A program made the position numbers and the translations under genes. A DNA stretch of 64,000 nucleotides, taken from NCBI GenBank assembly GCA_002794775.1, contig NBAY01000056.1, positions 231,656 to 295,655 on the forward strand, read 5' to 3'. Within the stretch, counting starts at the first letter, position 1. Each line of letters opens with the position of its first letter. The notes under the pieces are model-generated. The model had not been told where the DNA came from and ran no database searches. It was given only the letters and a program-made list of their open reading frames with translations. Below, piece after piece: positions 1 to 12,168 of the stretch. This stretch comes from Porodaedalea pini. Taxonomy: Eukaryota; Basidiomycota; Agaricomycetes; Hymenochaetales; Hymenochaetaceae.

Positions 1-2
1 AC

Positions 3-1235
3 ACTTACTACGGGCACGAAGACATCAGCAAGCTCTGCGCGCGCTTCGTCAGCCATACCTTCGACTGCCCCGAGATCCTTCCTCCGTCGTCCTCCACCTC
101 TTCCACATCGTCCTCGACCGCAGTCGTCTCGCGTTCCCCCGCTACCGCAACGGCAGGATCAGGAGGGGCACCAGTGATACCGAATACGCTTGCGCACTTC
201 GTCGCATACGCACTGCATCGCACTCGCCTCGCCGTTCACGCACGAGACGTAGCGTCCTGCAGTCGGCGCTCTGCTACATCGGGGTGGTGCGGGGGAAGGT
301 GACGGGGCTCGCGGAGAAGGAGAAGATCAGCACGGGAGTGAGGGGCGAGCCGGAGTTGGATAAGAGGGAAGGCGAGGCGTCTCTCTCGTCAAAGGCAAAT
401 ACCTCTTCGGACACGTCCAACCCCTGCGGTCTTCCGACAGAGCTGACGTCAATGGACCCCTCCGACACATCGCGCGTGCCGACAGTCTACCATATGGACA
501 CTTCGCTTCCATTAACTCAGCAGATGCAGACTCAAGGGCAGTCTAACGACAAGCGTCGTAAGATCCTTGGAAAACCGTTCACACCGCTGTCACCTCTGTC
601 ATCGCCGCTTCTTCGCCCGCGGCGCACTTTCGTCGCCGCACTCGTTGTGGTATCAAGATTCTTACAGGATCGATGCTATTTGAATCGAGCATGGGCAAAG
701 CTCTCCGGTCCCATCACGCGTGGTTGAACGCTGCTAACGCGCATTGGGCGATGCCCTAGGGTGGTGTCTCTGGGTCGGCAAGAGCACTACGCTGCCGCAG
801 GAAGAGAAGTCACGCAACATGCAACGCACGAAAAGCGAGGGTACGAATGCATTTGGATCGTCTCCGGTTTCTGCAGTGCACAAACGCGGGGCACTTCCCG
901 AGTCCACCCTTGCCAGATGCAGGCGCAAGTCTGAAGTCTGGCCGCGCGCAGACAAAGGCAGGGATGGCAAACGGAGTACCTCAGACATGCTGCGACGCTG
1001 CCAGGTGATGCGGCCGTGCGGAGCGTGCTGCCCCACTATTGATCCCCAGGATCGTTGCCGTTCTCGTTTGTTGGTCCACCTCTCGCGGTCATTGCGGCGC
1101 TCAGTGCACAGCAAACATTCCTTTCTTCCGCGCTTGCATCACAGACACCATTGTTGTCTGACCGATGCCCGTTCCGCTCAAAAAACTGACATTCTGCCTG
1201 TCGTACTCGCCGCTCTCACTTGGTGAATCAACAAT
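3..1235 (+). pseudogene. decayed cyclin-like gene (Pcl/Pho80-type)
   Basis: Translated pieces on the plus strand read like one cyclin, but in changing frames. Positions 3-240 give DISKLCARFV, then LAHFVAYALHRTRL, which resembles the first cyclin-box helices. After a frame change near 255-275 the reading continues with ALCYIGVVRGKV, and at about 620-710 with RRTFVAALVVVSRFLQDRCY followed by NRAWAKLSG. A TGA (725-727) and a TAA (734-736) then break the frame. Cyclin-like sequence resumes at 744 with GDALGWCLWVGKS and a basic, Ser-rich tail. The 5' end lies outside the window. Family assignment is from memory of basidiomycete cyclins. In-frame stops and at least two shifts make a functional product unlikely, although an unusual intron pattern is not fully excluded. 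Confidence 0.6.
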
Positions 1236-1575
1236 CGCATTTGGTTCACTGCCAACAATCTGCAGCACGCGACGCGATGCACTTCCCGAGTCCACCCTTG
1301 TCCGATGCAAATAGTCCGGAATTTGGCCGTACGCAGACAAAGGCAGGGTTCGCGAACAGAGCTCAGGTGTGCTGCTACGCTGCCAGATGGCGCAGCCGTG
1401 CGGAGTGTGCCGCCCTCTCACGATCATTGCAGCTCACCAGCACGCGGCACTCAGTGCACAACGAACATTGCTTTTTCCGCTTTCCGTCAGACACCATTGT
1501 CGTCTGACCCGATGCCTGTCCCACTTGAAGAGCTGACAGTGTGCTTTTTGTACTTGCCACTCTCACTTGGTGAAC
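820..1575 (+). repeat. diverged tandem duplication of the cyclin tail
   Basis: Two imperfect units of about 350-400 bp lie head to tail, roughly 820-1235 and 1236-1575. Shared blocks in the same order include CACTTCCCGAGTCCACCCTT (894 and 1281), GCAGACAAAGGCAGGG, CAGACACCATTGT and CTCTCACTTGGTGAA. The second unit carries many substitutions and small indels. It duplicates the 3' part of the cyclin pseudogene, so it arose after or during loss of function. Confidence 0.75.
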
Positions 1576-1739
1576 CAATGCTTGAGATACTGTGTGTGGT
1601 GTCATGTAGCTATCATTATAGCTATAACTTCAATAACAGTACTAATGGTGTGTGGAGTCCCGCATGGAGTACAGATTTGAACTATTTGTCCAACTTGGGC
1701 TTGAGTGTCGGGTCAGAGGCCGATGCGACTTAATACTGA

Positions 1740-2862
1740 CTGTCATTCATGATATATACAGGTTGAATGTGACAACATCAAGGGGATGATTCTACTCTCA
1801 GAGCTTTCTTGCAGGTGAACTTGTTCAATTCAAAGGCTGATCTGTGTTGGAAGGAAAGAGATCATTGTCATCCTACATGTGGACAAGGGGAAGGGTCTGT
1901 CTCTTGTTGTATCTGTTGTATCAGTCTCAGTCATTCATTTGTTATCCTTGAAGGATACTTTGATCTGAGTAAGTGTTGTGTATCACTGGAGGACATTACA
2001 AAATGTGAAGAGAAGATGGTTGCATCCATATTATGACATGTTGCATCCAAACTTTTGTCAGAGGAGATCTCTGAGGGCCAGTCCAGCACCACACCTGCAA
2101 AACTGGAGGCAACAGGTGAGGACAAGAAGGAAATAGTGATGGTGGCTGCTAGGCAAGACATATGGCCATCTGTATGATGCATTCAAGCTCATACTGATGG
2201 AGCTGGAGAAGGTCTTCACAATGCTGTTGAACTTGCTGTTACTGGCAACATTCGCACAGCTGATGGTGATGATCATGTGGTGGCCAACTACTGTAGCCAA
2301 TCAAGCTGCATGCAGACATTGAGTTAATGTGCTATATGGACATGGGCATTGATATTATCAGACAGGTGAGGTGGTGAGCACTGAGGTGGTACCTATCAAG
2401 GCAAAGCTCATTTCACTGCCTCTCTGTGTGCTGGGTACAAATGCTACTGACAATGTGCGCTGTGTTTGTTGTAATTGTCTCACTCTATACTTATTTTGAG
2501 TTTGCGGTATGCAGCAATTGAGTGTCTTGAGCATGCAATTGAGAAGATACAGAGCACTATTGAGGAGCAGGGTGGTAATCTCTTCAAAATGAAGTTTTAT
2601 GCTTTCTTGTCCTTAATCTTGTGGAAGCTCTGGTGTCGGGTCAATGATTGTAGTGTATTGATTTGTCTTCAGAGCAAAGCTGCCAAGATGCAGAGTCTAG
2701 AACAAAATGCTTGAGAAATTATCTATAGAATTATTAAGGCTTCCATTCTAGACTTATTTAATTTTCATGACATAATGATTTTTTGCATTTTAAAAAATGA
2801 TTCTAAGGCAGGAATCAAAAAAGACCTTATATAGCTAGGTACTCTCAGACATTTGGGTGTAC
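1740..2862. other. AT-richer unidentified stretch
   Basis: No gene recognised. Composition shifts visibly to AT-rich, TG-repeating DNA that resembles the interior of the transposon at 29-33 kb more than the host genes. Short open frames exist, for example 2505-2714 with AIECLEHAIEKIQSTIEEQ, which could be a coiled-coil remnant. I cannot place them in a family. Possibly the body of an old mobile element with the minisatellite at its end. Confidence 0.3.
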
Positions 2863-2865
2863 CTA

Positions 2866-3395
2866 ACTGGACACCTCCAGATAATTGGATGTACCTAACT
2901 GGGCACCCCTAGATAATTGGGTGCACCCAGTTGGGCACCCCCAGATAGTTGGGTGCACCCAGTTGGGCACCCCCAGATAATTGGGTGTGCCCAACTGGGC
3001 ACTCCCAGATAGTTGGGCACACCCAACTGGGCACCCCCAGATAGTTGGGCACTCCCAACTGGGCACCCCCAGATAGTTGGGCGCACCCAACTGGGCACCC
3101 CCAGATAGTTGGGCACTCCCGACTGGGCCCCCCCAGATAGTTGGGTGTGCCCAATTGGGCTCCCCCAGATAGTTGGGCACTCCCAACTGGGCCCCCCCAG
3201 ATAGTTGGGTGTGCCCAATTGGGCACCCCCAGATAGTTGGGCACTCCCAACTGGGCACCCCCAGATAGTTGGGCACTCCCAACTGGGCACCCCCAGATAA
3301 TTGGGCACTCCCAACTGGGCACCCCCAGATAGTTGGGTGTGCCCAATTGGGCACCCCCAGATAATTGGGCACTCCCAAATAGTTGGGTATACTGA
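2866..3395. repeat. 32-bp minisatellite, about 16 copies
   Basis: Head-to-tail copies of a 32-bp unit with the core ACCCCCAGATAGTTGGGCAC followed by TCCCAACTGGGC. Variants alternate GTGTGCCCAACT with GCACTCCCAACT and GATAGT with GATAAT. Each unit contains a small hairpin, AGTTGGG-CACT-CCCAACT. Because 32 is not a multiple of 3, the array is open in all three minus frames and gives spurious WGCPVGSAQL-like repeat proteins. These are not genes. Confidence 0.95.
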
Positions 3396-4265
3396 GTATA
3401 CTCAACTAGGTACCTGTAAAAGATTTAGATACAGTCAACTAGTCATATCTAATCTTTTAAGCTTAGTAGTCCAGGCCTGATATTTGAGCACAGCTCAAGT
3501 CTGACTGCTTTCAAGTCTCTCTTTCATTTTAACTTCAAATCTCTTCCCTTTCTTGTTCTCTTCATCCTAGGATTTTACACTGTATTGATACTTTGTGTAT
3601 CTCAGAGTGTTAGATGCTTAGTATCTCAAAGTTATGTTATGATGTTCAGAAGGTCAGCAACATGTTAGAAATGATAAGAATGCTCTAGTGGACTTACACT
3701 CTTTCTACATTTCTATCTCAGTTTCCCTCTTAGTTTATACTCTCTATTCTACTTGGGCATTCAAACTAATCCTAATGTATCAGACCTTTGCACTTGTTCA
3801 GTTTTCAATTGCTCTACTTAAGTGTCCAGTGCAGCTATGTCACTCTAGTTAGAACTTCTCATAGAGCCTATGACATATAATCTCTCTAATATAGTTAGAA
3901 TGCTGGAGCTTGATTCCCAATGTTTAATGTTAGAATATCATTAATGATTTCTTAAGTAGTCATTACACTTTTAGCTGACTCATATTTATTTTCATTTCTC
4001 TCATACTGCTGTACAATTTCCCTATTTCTCCATTTGTCTTACAGTATATAGAACTGTTCAATACTATCTCTATTATTTTTATTATCTTAGTCTTTCTAAT
4101 AGCAACAAATATCTTTTTGTCCTGTGTGTCTAGCATGCTCAGCATTCTTTCCTGTCTGATGCAGACTAATCTTGACCAAAATTCAATTCATGCCAATGGT
4201 CAATAGCAAGATCACTAAATTGTAGGATCAAAAACAATAAAATACAACATTTATAAAGCCCCTAG
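3396..4265. other. AT-rich spacer without recognisable genes
   Basis: Low-complexity AT-rich DNA between two clusters of related repeats. Nothing coding is recognisable on either strand. Confidence 0.5.
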
Positions 4266-4282
4266 ATTTTATGGCAAAAACA

Positions 4283-4532
4283 AATTGGGTGTGCCCAAAA
4301 GTCCCCCAGACAGTCAGTGACAGTGACATATCTGGGCACTCCCAGGGCACTCCCACTGGGTGTGCCCAAAAACTGGGCAGGCCTGGTTGGGAGTGCCCAA
4401 AAACTGGGCAGGCCCAGTTGGGAGTGCCCAAATGATCTGGGTGCACCCAACTTTCCCACAGTAAAAAAAATTGGGCACACCCAACCCGCACCCACTGGGA
4501 GTGCCCAGCGGATTGGGCACACCCAGGCTCAA
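4283..4532. repeat. second, degenerate cluster of the minisatellite family
   Basis: The words TTGGGTGTGCCC, CCAGTTGGGAGTGCCC and AAAACTGGGCAGGCC recur here. They use the same GGG/CCC vocabulary as the 2.9-3.4 kb array but with a different spacing and an extra CAAAAACTGGGCAG block. Together the two clusters bracket about 0.9 kb of AT-rich DNA, an arrangement like subterminal repeats of a non-autonomous DNA transposon (inference). Confidence 0.75.
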
Positions 4533-5345
4533 TACCTAAATGGTCAATTAGTTGTGTGTACGAATAGACCTACTTGGTCTGCTCAGAGGGGTAGCCTGAA
4601 GTGCGTATTCATGGAAGCGCACAGGACCGTCCATGCAATGATTCGCATGCGTGTTTCGGAGGCACAGATACAACGGTTGCGATGTTCGCATTACATATCC
4701 CGCGGACTTCTGTTGAGATGGGAAAAAGTGAATCGCTGCGGGCTGCGTGCTTTGTTTGGTGTAGTCACGTGTGCAACGCGCCAGAGTATCAACTTCGGCT
4801 AAAGTCTCTTAATTGGCTGCTTCTTCTTGCCACCTGTTATCATGCTTTCCCTCATCCCTTAGAATCTGCGGGAAAATCCCATTCATGAACGAGGCAGCTT
4901 TTTTGTTTTTAATCCTGTGTCCTGCTTCCCAGGTTTAAGTGTTTGTGCTACACGATTTTCCGATGCAATGATGTATTCTATCACTTGGACAAGCCAGGTT
5001 CTTTTTGAGAAATTTAGTCCTTGCAATTAGCGAGCACACATATTTTATACAGTAAATTTTACTTGCTGTAACAACTCAAAGTAGAGCCCCTCCAGAGGCT
5101 CTGCACTTCGTTCTAGTACCGTTTCAAACCAGCTTTCCCTCACAACAGAGGACATCCAATCTAAAATTAGCCTCTTCAGAAAGCTAGCTGTGTGCATGTC
5201 AATTAGAAGCAATGTTTACACTGCGGGGATGAGTACAGAATAAATTATTGGTTGTTGGCAAACGTAGTGAGGTGAGGCACGGAAGTTAGTTTCACCACGA
5301 GAAGACAGTTCCGAAGATAAACATATGAAACGACAAAGAATTGAA
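4533..5345. other. intergenic, 3' flank of the exporter gene
   Basis: No supported gene. Short open frames at 4601-4888 lack recognisable features. The right part is presumably the 3' UTR of the minus-strand gene ending at 5346. Confidence 0.4.
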
Positions 5346-8300
5346 TTAGACACCGCGCCCAAAGGAACGCTCGTATTCTCCTCTCCATTCCTGGAATCCT
5401 TCGAAAGGAATCTCCCCACACAAGTCCTTCGCAATATCATGGAGTTCATCGAGACACTGCCATTTCAAACAAGACGATAGTCAGCATATCTGAAGCATGA
5501 GGAGCCCTTGACCAACTTACGGACGCAACCTGACGTACGGCCGACACAGCAGACGCAAAGTACATAAAGTTGACGTCTTGGATGCGTTCTTCGTAGTCAA
5601 CAAGCTTCCCGATCACCTCTTCTCGAACACCCGTGTCGTGCTCCATATCCGTGTACGCTGTCGAGACAATCGACATCATCGAAGCCTTCGGCTTTGGTTT
5701 GAGATGGAGGTGGACCTGGCTGCGAGACCGATTGTCGGGATTTCCGGATCGGTACGCATCGGAAATAGACACCTTTGAGGGTTTCGATTTCACCTTTGGT
5801 TCTGGTTCCGGAAGACGAGAGACGGCGTTTGCATGTGCATGGTGGTAGAGAAGCCTATCGAGAAGCGAAGAGGGCAAGATTTGATGAAGAGGCTCGCCAG
5901 TGCGGAGTGACTGTGAGACGACCGTGAAGACGGACATTACTTCCGTTATCTAACCAATCCGCAGTCACACTCAGTAGGGAGGTAAAAAGAGAGCTATGAA
6001 GACATACGAAGTCTGGATTGAGGACGAGTGTTTCGCGAATAAGTGACACTCTCCATGACGGGTCTAAATGGCTTAAAGCGCTCGAGAGCTGTCAAACAAG
6101 TCGTGTTAGACAACATGATTTCGAAGGTTGCCAAAGTCATTACCTGGGTCAATGCCGCGAGGATCTCTCCTTCAAGATTCATCAACCTCTCGTACTCATG
6201 AACCGGCCAAGCTCCGCGGATACTCCCCTCCCATTGCGCAGCCTCGGTCTCAAGATGCAGGCCGCGCAATTGGTTAGCGAGTGGGATCACGCGCTTCCTG
6301 AACTCAGCAAACCATTGCGGAACGTACTTGATTTGAGAACGCGCAGGTGGGTAGCGTGCAGGCAGCTTCTGGCCCTTCTCCTCGTCATTAGTCTGGGTGT
6401 TGGTCAGGGAGAGGAAGATCGTCGATGTGCTCGCGAATTTTCCGCGAATGCGCGTGTACTGCGTTTCCTCCTCGTTGATCCACGACGTCATGAGGAGGGA
6501 ATACAAGCCCGCGAGATCATTGATAATTGTAGCGTTGTGCACGCGAACAGCCTTTCGCCCCGATGTTGGCGGAATCATCATCATGACAAATGATGCTCCT
6601 CCGCCTATTAGAATTATGACTCTACCGTTCGAAATAATTCGAGACAAAGGAGACTGACCAATAAACACTACAACAGCCCGTTTCCAGGCGACAGGCCACC
6701 CCACGCCGGGATTACTGACTGTGAAAATCTTCGCATCCAGCCATGAATAGCCGATTATGAGCGCGATGGTTACCTGGTAAGTTCGTGTAATCAGTTTAGC
6801 AACGTTGAATGACGCTTCTTCTCTTCACTTACATTGCACATTAAGAATGGCATCGAAGAGTGAGTTGGTGCAAAAATTCGAAGATAAAGAATGGGAATTA
6901 GGAAAACACCAAGGCTAGCAGCGAGTCCGTAGGGATTTCCATTGCTGCGAGCGCTACCTGTAAACAAGAAAGCGGTTAGATATATACAATATTAGAAGAT
7001 GCCAGACAAGCGGAATAAATGACATACCGATGTACCAGATTAAAATCCCAAGTACCATGCCCACAACTGTACCGATGAATCGAGCTATCAAGCTGGACAT
7101 GCCGAAACGAATTAGAGAACAGGTTCGAGAAGATGCATGCAGTACCTACTTGTAGAGCTGGTCGGAAGCATAAATATTCATAATAGTCTGCGCCGTGATG
7201 AGTGACCTGAAATGATCGTAATCGTCAGCTGCATATATTACAGAGCGCAGTAGTCCTACCAGACACCCTTTTCGATATAATAGATATCTGAAGTATTCGA
7301 AGTTAATGTTAGGTCAGAGCGCAATCACTTGCGTAGGACTTACGCGCGGATGCAGGAAAAACAGACGGCAGCCAAAGGCAGATGGACACGATGAGATACT
7401 TCCAAATATACTAGAATAGGATGACATGTCGGAGAAGAAGTTACATCGAGACGGGCGTACTCACAATAGCTTCCTTTGACTTTGCCCATTTGTACAGCGA
7501 GTGAACGGAATCCATCGCTTTTTGGAGCAAGTTTGTGGGCGGACGACTGTCAGGATCTCGTTCTGTTTCGTGTATCTTGGTCAGCAAAGACTCTCACCAA
7601 AATCATTGTTAGACGTACTATAGGGCTTCCCGCTCTTTTCCTGGTCGGACATGCCGGAGTCAGGACGCGGTCCTTCCCCCATACTCTCGTCAAATCCATC
7701 ATCCTCCCCATCCTTGCTCCTTCCAATCAACCAATTTCCTACAGCACGGAGGTCACGTGGTGCCCACAGCCTGCTCTTCCGGCGCTTCGTGCAGGTGGAC
7801 CGCACGAGTTCGGCGAGCAGGAGGATCGCATCAGCGACGAACGACGAGCTGCGCAGAGAACGTGGAAGCAATGATGAAGGCTCGAAGAGGCGGGGTAGCA
7901 TGAAGAGCCTTGGTTAGGGATGAGATGGAGAGAGCTGGAATCGCGGAGACGAAGGGCTCTGCGAGGGAGAGGCGTCCTTCGTTGACGAATGAGGCCCGCT
8001 CGTGCCGAAGACTTTCCATGGCAGCGTCCAGCGCTTTCTCGACGTTCGCGTGAGATTGCGATCTTTGTGACCAAGGCCATCGACGACAGTTTACATCTTC
8101 GATGACAGAGAAACAAGCGCCGAGGCTCGTGGTGCAAGCTTCACGGAGAGGCATTGAAATCGTTCGTAGGCGTGGGAGGGTGGCCGCGAGAGTGAGGTCG
8201 CGAGCGTGCCGGGGAGATGAGAACTGCGCGATGAGTCCCGTGTCGTTCATGCTTTCTGCTTGCGACGATGTAGGGAGAGGTGGCACAGGTGGCTGGTCCG

Positions 8301-9768
8301 AGAACACTTGAGACGTAGAAGATAACATCGAATGCCACAATGCTGAGCGCGAGGAGGGGATAGGGGATGCGTAGTTGGCAACAAGTCGTGGAAAGGCTTG
8401 GAACCCACCTGAATAGATAGCAGATATGTCAGTTGTGTTCGGGAAAACAAAACGTGATCCGGATATGAAGAACCCACTGATTCTTGACACAAGGAGCTTG
8501 AGCGGCTCTTCGAGTTTCTTGCAGTCGCTTCCACTCCATCGGCCCCAACTGAACTCGGCCTCAACAAGTGCATTCCTCAGCATCACTAAACATGAGAAGT
8601 ATTCAGTGTCGTGCGTCAAAAACCAGCAGATTCTAGAGTAGCGTACATCCTTGCAGGCTCATCAATATTCTCCCTCTTAAGCCGGCACTGCGACCAACAG
8701 CGCCGCTCTTCTTCTGGACTTCTCCGGCTGTTTGCTCTGGAGGCGCAGCGAGGATCGCATCCTGGCCCTCGACGTACTTTTGCAACAGCTGAAGGAGCGT
8801 GCAAACAGACGTGAGATGCACGTGGCTCATAGTTTCTGGGAAAATACAGAGTATGCAAACCAAGGCTATGGCAACGTAGCAGGCGGTGGAGATGAAGAAT
8901 GAGGAGACGATTGTATACTGAGCGACTGGGATGAGTGGGCCAATGGTCTAGATCCTATGCGTCAGAAAGAGTAGTAGCAAGAAAACGGGCTGAGCGCACG
9001 CAGAACACATCGGCTGTGATAACGCCGAATACACTGAGCAGGGCGAATTTCGGAGCATATGCACGGATGGAGGCAAAGAGAATAGTCGCAAATGCGAGAA
9101 AGGAACCGTAGACTAAACTCGACCTTCGATATCAGTCAGCTTTGTTTTGAATGGAGCAGAGAAAAAGAATACACGTACCTCCAGTCCAAGAATGCCCCTT
9201 GAAACACATCGAGGTTAAAGATGGCGTCAGGGTTGGCCGCTCCAGCGGCGCTAAGTACTTCCATGAGCCACCGTCTGATACAGCTATATTGTGATCTTAC
9301 CTTTCACTAGCACGAAAGAGCTGATCGCTCAGTAGGACCTTGCTACGTGCCGCAAGCGACGCGCGCATGGCTGCTACCCCAATGCCCCATCCCATCCCCA
9401 TACCAACACATATCATCGTCATAAGCTAGAGAGCGAAAGGATGAATATGCGTCATACCCCAACAGCTTGAAAGACAAACTCACGAAGATAAACATCTGTA
9501 TTGGCATACTCGGTGGCACGATGAAAGCGACGACGAGTCCGAAAAATCCACTGAAAAAAGGTTATTAAGCCATTCTGGAGATTGAAAACGAGACTCCTTA
9601 CGCATTTCCTAGCGCCACGGCTGACCTATCCGGTAGTATCAGCACAAAGCTGGCCCAAGTCGCTAGCCAGCATCTCGCGACCGTCTTCCAGGCGCGCGGG
9701 GACCTAAGGTTCGCCCGAGCCCACGGTGGCAGTAGACCTTCAAGCTTGTTTAAGACGTTCGGTGTCAT
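5346..9768 (-). CDS. 6TM ER-type transporter (ArAE_2_N / DUF2421, Bre4-like)
   Basis: A large minus-strand gene with many short introns. The start at 9768 gives MTPNVLNKLEGLLPPW followed by a WKTVARCWLATWASFVL helix, the usual opening of the fungal 'putative ER transporter, 6TM, N-terminal' family. Further hydrophobic exon pieces follow between about 9600 and 8900 and again between 7450 and 6550, giving a duplicated six-helix layout. The C-terminal part includes FAEFRKRVIPLANQLRGL, DVNFMYFASAVSAVRQVAS and a last exon (after an intron with donor GTAAGT at about 5520) ending ERSFGRGV plus TAA at 5346-5348. Members of the family are membrane proteins related to aromatic-acid exporters and to S. 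pombe Bre4. The substrate is unknown. Exon borders in the middle are not all resolved, so the span is firmer than the exact protein. Confidence 0.8.
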
Positions 9769-10915
9769 TATGAATGGAAGGAGAGTTCAGTTCCTAGGAA
9801 GAGGCGGGGAGAGTCGGGTGGGGAAGAGAAGAGGGGTGAACGTAAGTTTCGAGACGGGACTCGATTGGCACATATATGTGGGCGCTGCTCAGAGTCAAAT
9901 CGTCGAGGTCAATGCGGCGCATCGGGACTTCGGGCGGGATAGCGTGCCAAAGCGTGATCGCTATTAGTCTTTCCATGGGCGCCAGGAGTCCAGTACCGGC
10001 TGATTGATGGGAATCAGTCGTAATTTGAATCATCGAGGGCTATAAATATCGATGTCGACTCAGACTCCTCTGTTTCATATTAAACAGGTAATGCTACGGA
10101 CTCACCATAGGAGACACAGCAGAGATGATAGCCTGCGTGACAAGCGGCGTGTCCCCACACAGTCTGAAACGGCTTCAGTCATCGTGTCGTAAACGACACT
10201 CCTTTCCGGTGACAACGGAGTCTTCGATGATCGAGGGTAGCTCATCAAGGTAGCAAGAAGGCACCACGTAGATCAGCGCAAATACCGAGAGCCTTGTTGG
10301 ACGCATTTTCGTGGACCCGTTTGAGAAAAGAGACGATGAGTGCCGAGCATTGAAAACATCATGCTTCTGACTTCCCGAGGTGTAGGAATTCAGCGATATC
10401 CACAACCACCAAACAGATGCCAGCAAATAGCTCTCTAATTCCAGTGGCAAATCACGTCGATCTGTGTCTTGCGTCTTGCTGAAGATGCATTAATATTGCC
10501 ATGGATGTCAGACGCGTTTGAGGAAAACTGTTTTCGACGTTTATAAATTATATGCAAAAGAAGCATGCAGTTCTCACGAATACAAAGTGCTTTCGCACGG
10601 GTACAAATGCCGTTTTGGAACTATCAGTATCACCTATGCCCGGAGTCATGTTTGCTTTTGACTGTCATGAAATCCCGGAATCCCAGTCTATTCGCGGAAG
10701 TTGCTGAGTGCCGTGAAGGCCAAGTTGCGATCAATGGCGTCAGGCATTCGTCAAGGGCTATTGATAGTAAGTCATACTTTAATCTTGCCGCTCCACCTCC
10801 CTTGACACCACGCTTCACATATTAAACGCGTTCCCTAGGCCTGTTTGACCTTATTCCGTCTTTTACTACCTTTCGAAATAAAGCAACTCATCAATCTCAT
10901 ACGTGATTGTAAACT
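9769..10915. other. divergent intergenic region
   Basis: Lies between the minus-strand exporter and the plus-strand small gene, so it should carry both promoters. Open frames at 9794-10033 and 10175-10450 on the minus strand show no family features, and I read them as 5' UTR or chance. A pyrimidine-rich stretch (10840-10870) precedes the small gene. Confidence 0.4.
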
Positions 10916-11379
10916 ATGGACTATCTCAAGAAATTCACTAACGAGGAAAATGCGGAGACGCCCTCGAATGGCGTCGCGACAGAGGCAGGCGGTGCGAGCA
11001 CGCAGACCGACCAGTCGGGGAAGGGCGGCGGCTTCATGAGCAGCATAAACAATGCGATGGGCGGAGGTGCGAAGGGCGAGAAGAAAGAGGGTGCGTGAAG
11101 CGTTGTTTCTCTTGCGATTCATACTCACGCGTCGCGATTTCATTCTTATTTCTCCTCATCGACCTTGCTCATCCTGACGCCGCGTTGTCTCTATTCTTGA
11201 ACGTGTATACAGGCGGTCTTGACAAGGCGGTTGATTGGGTGCAGCAGCATGTTATGGGCGAGGGCCCACAGGACAACGAGTCCGCCGTCGAGCAAGCAAA
11301 GGACGAGGCCATCTCTGACACCATCCGCTCCCGGTACAAGAACATGACCGGACACGATTTCCCCATCGCTGACAAGTGA
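10916..11379 (+). CDS. small hydrophilic conserved fungal protein
   Basis: Two exons, 10916-11090 and 11213-11379. The 122-bp intron starts GTGCGTG and ends TATACAG, joining ...GEKKE to GGLDKAVDWVQQHV in frame. The product is about 113 aa: a Gly/Ser/Asn-rich N-terminal half containing GGGFMSSINNAMGGG, then a charged C-terminal half with GEGPQDNESAVEQAKDEAI and ending TGHDFPIADK. There is no signal peptide or membrane segment. The C-terminal block is familiar from small, unannotated proteins of many fungi, sometimes labelled stress-related, but I know of no proven function. The ATG is the first in the spliced frame, and the intron explains the apparent stop after exon 1. Confidence 0.8.
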
Positions 11380-11900
11380 ATGCGCCGGCCATAAGCGCTT
11401 TGCGACCTTTCGAATATCATGAATTTAGTGACTGGAAATGAAGGGAAGAGTTGCATATTGGTTCGAGGATATGTTTGGACTGTGTCGTGTCAGCAAACTT
11501 TGAGCTAGATCTAGGTGTTGTACAACCTTTTCATATCTGCTATTCTGTTGCGTTGATATTGAACTCTCGTTCTGGAAAGTGCATGATTTGAATGACATAG
11601 TTCTCGTGGCAAATGACCCGTGATATAAGATTACTGCGCGAGCTGCGGGTGACGTCAACGATGGGCATTCTGTCACTGGACTTTCTCTGTTCGTGCGCGC
11701 TATCGGTCACATCTGGCCTGGAGAAGACTAGCACTGAGGATATACGCAGAAATTGCTTGCCCGAGGGATGAGACACTATTGGGCCTTGGTAACAGATTGA
11801 AAGCCTCCTGCTACGCCCTTTGCTGCAAGTCTTCAAAGTCTGCCACTTGATGTCTGCTGCAAGGTATGGCAGCATCACTTCATGTTATCACTCCGGTTAG

Positions 11901-11934
11901 AGACGACAAACGAGGTTATCCTCGTTTGTCGTCT
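11901..11934. repeat. perfect 15-bp inverted repeat with 4-nt loop
   Basis: AGACGACAAACGAGG, loop TTAT, then the exact reverse complement CCTCGTTTGTCGTCT. It lies about 520 bp downstream of the small-gene stop codon, in DNA without a recognised gene. It would form a strong hairpin in DNA or RNA. Confidence 0.95.
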
Positions 11935-12168
11935 ATGTTGTCTCGACTTGTCTGTGTAGTCTGTTGTATGCCTTCGTTCTTCGTAGTCGTTCCCTGTATG
12001 ATATCTCTGGTGTTAATTTAATTGTCGTTCGCTACGAAAAGCCAGGTGACATGTATGTTTTAAACATTTACTTCAAGGGTAAATTGTGTCAAAAAAGACG
12101 TTCAAATGTTGAAGTAAAGCCGCTGACCTCAGCCGTCTCTCGACTTTCGCTAACTTTTGCATCGTCGT

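Noticed and set aside
2863..3405. Long repetitive open frames on the minus strand (WGCPVGSAQL-type repeats)
   Set aside because: They exist in all three frames because the 32-bp minisatellite lacks stops; no start context, introns or family support.
11095..11379. Open frame starting MKRCFSCDSY
   Set aside because: It begins inside the intron of the 10916 gene; the spliced model gives the conserved protein.
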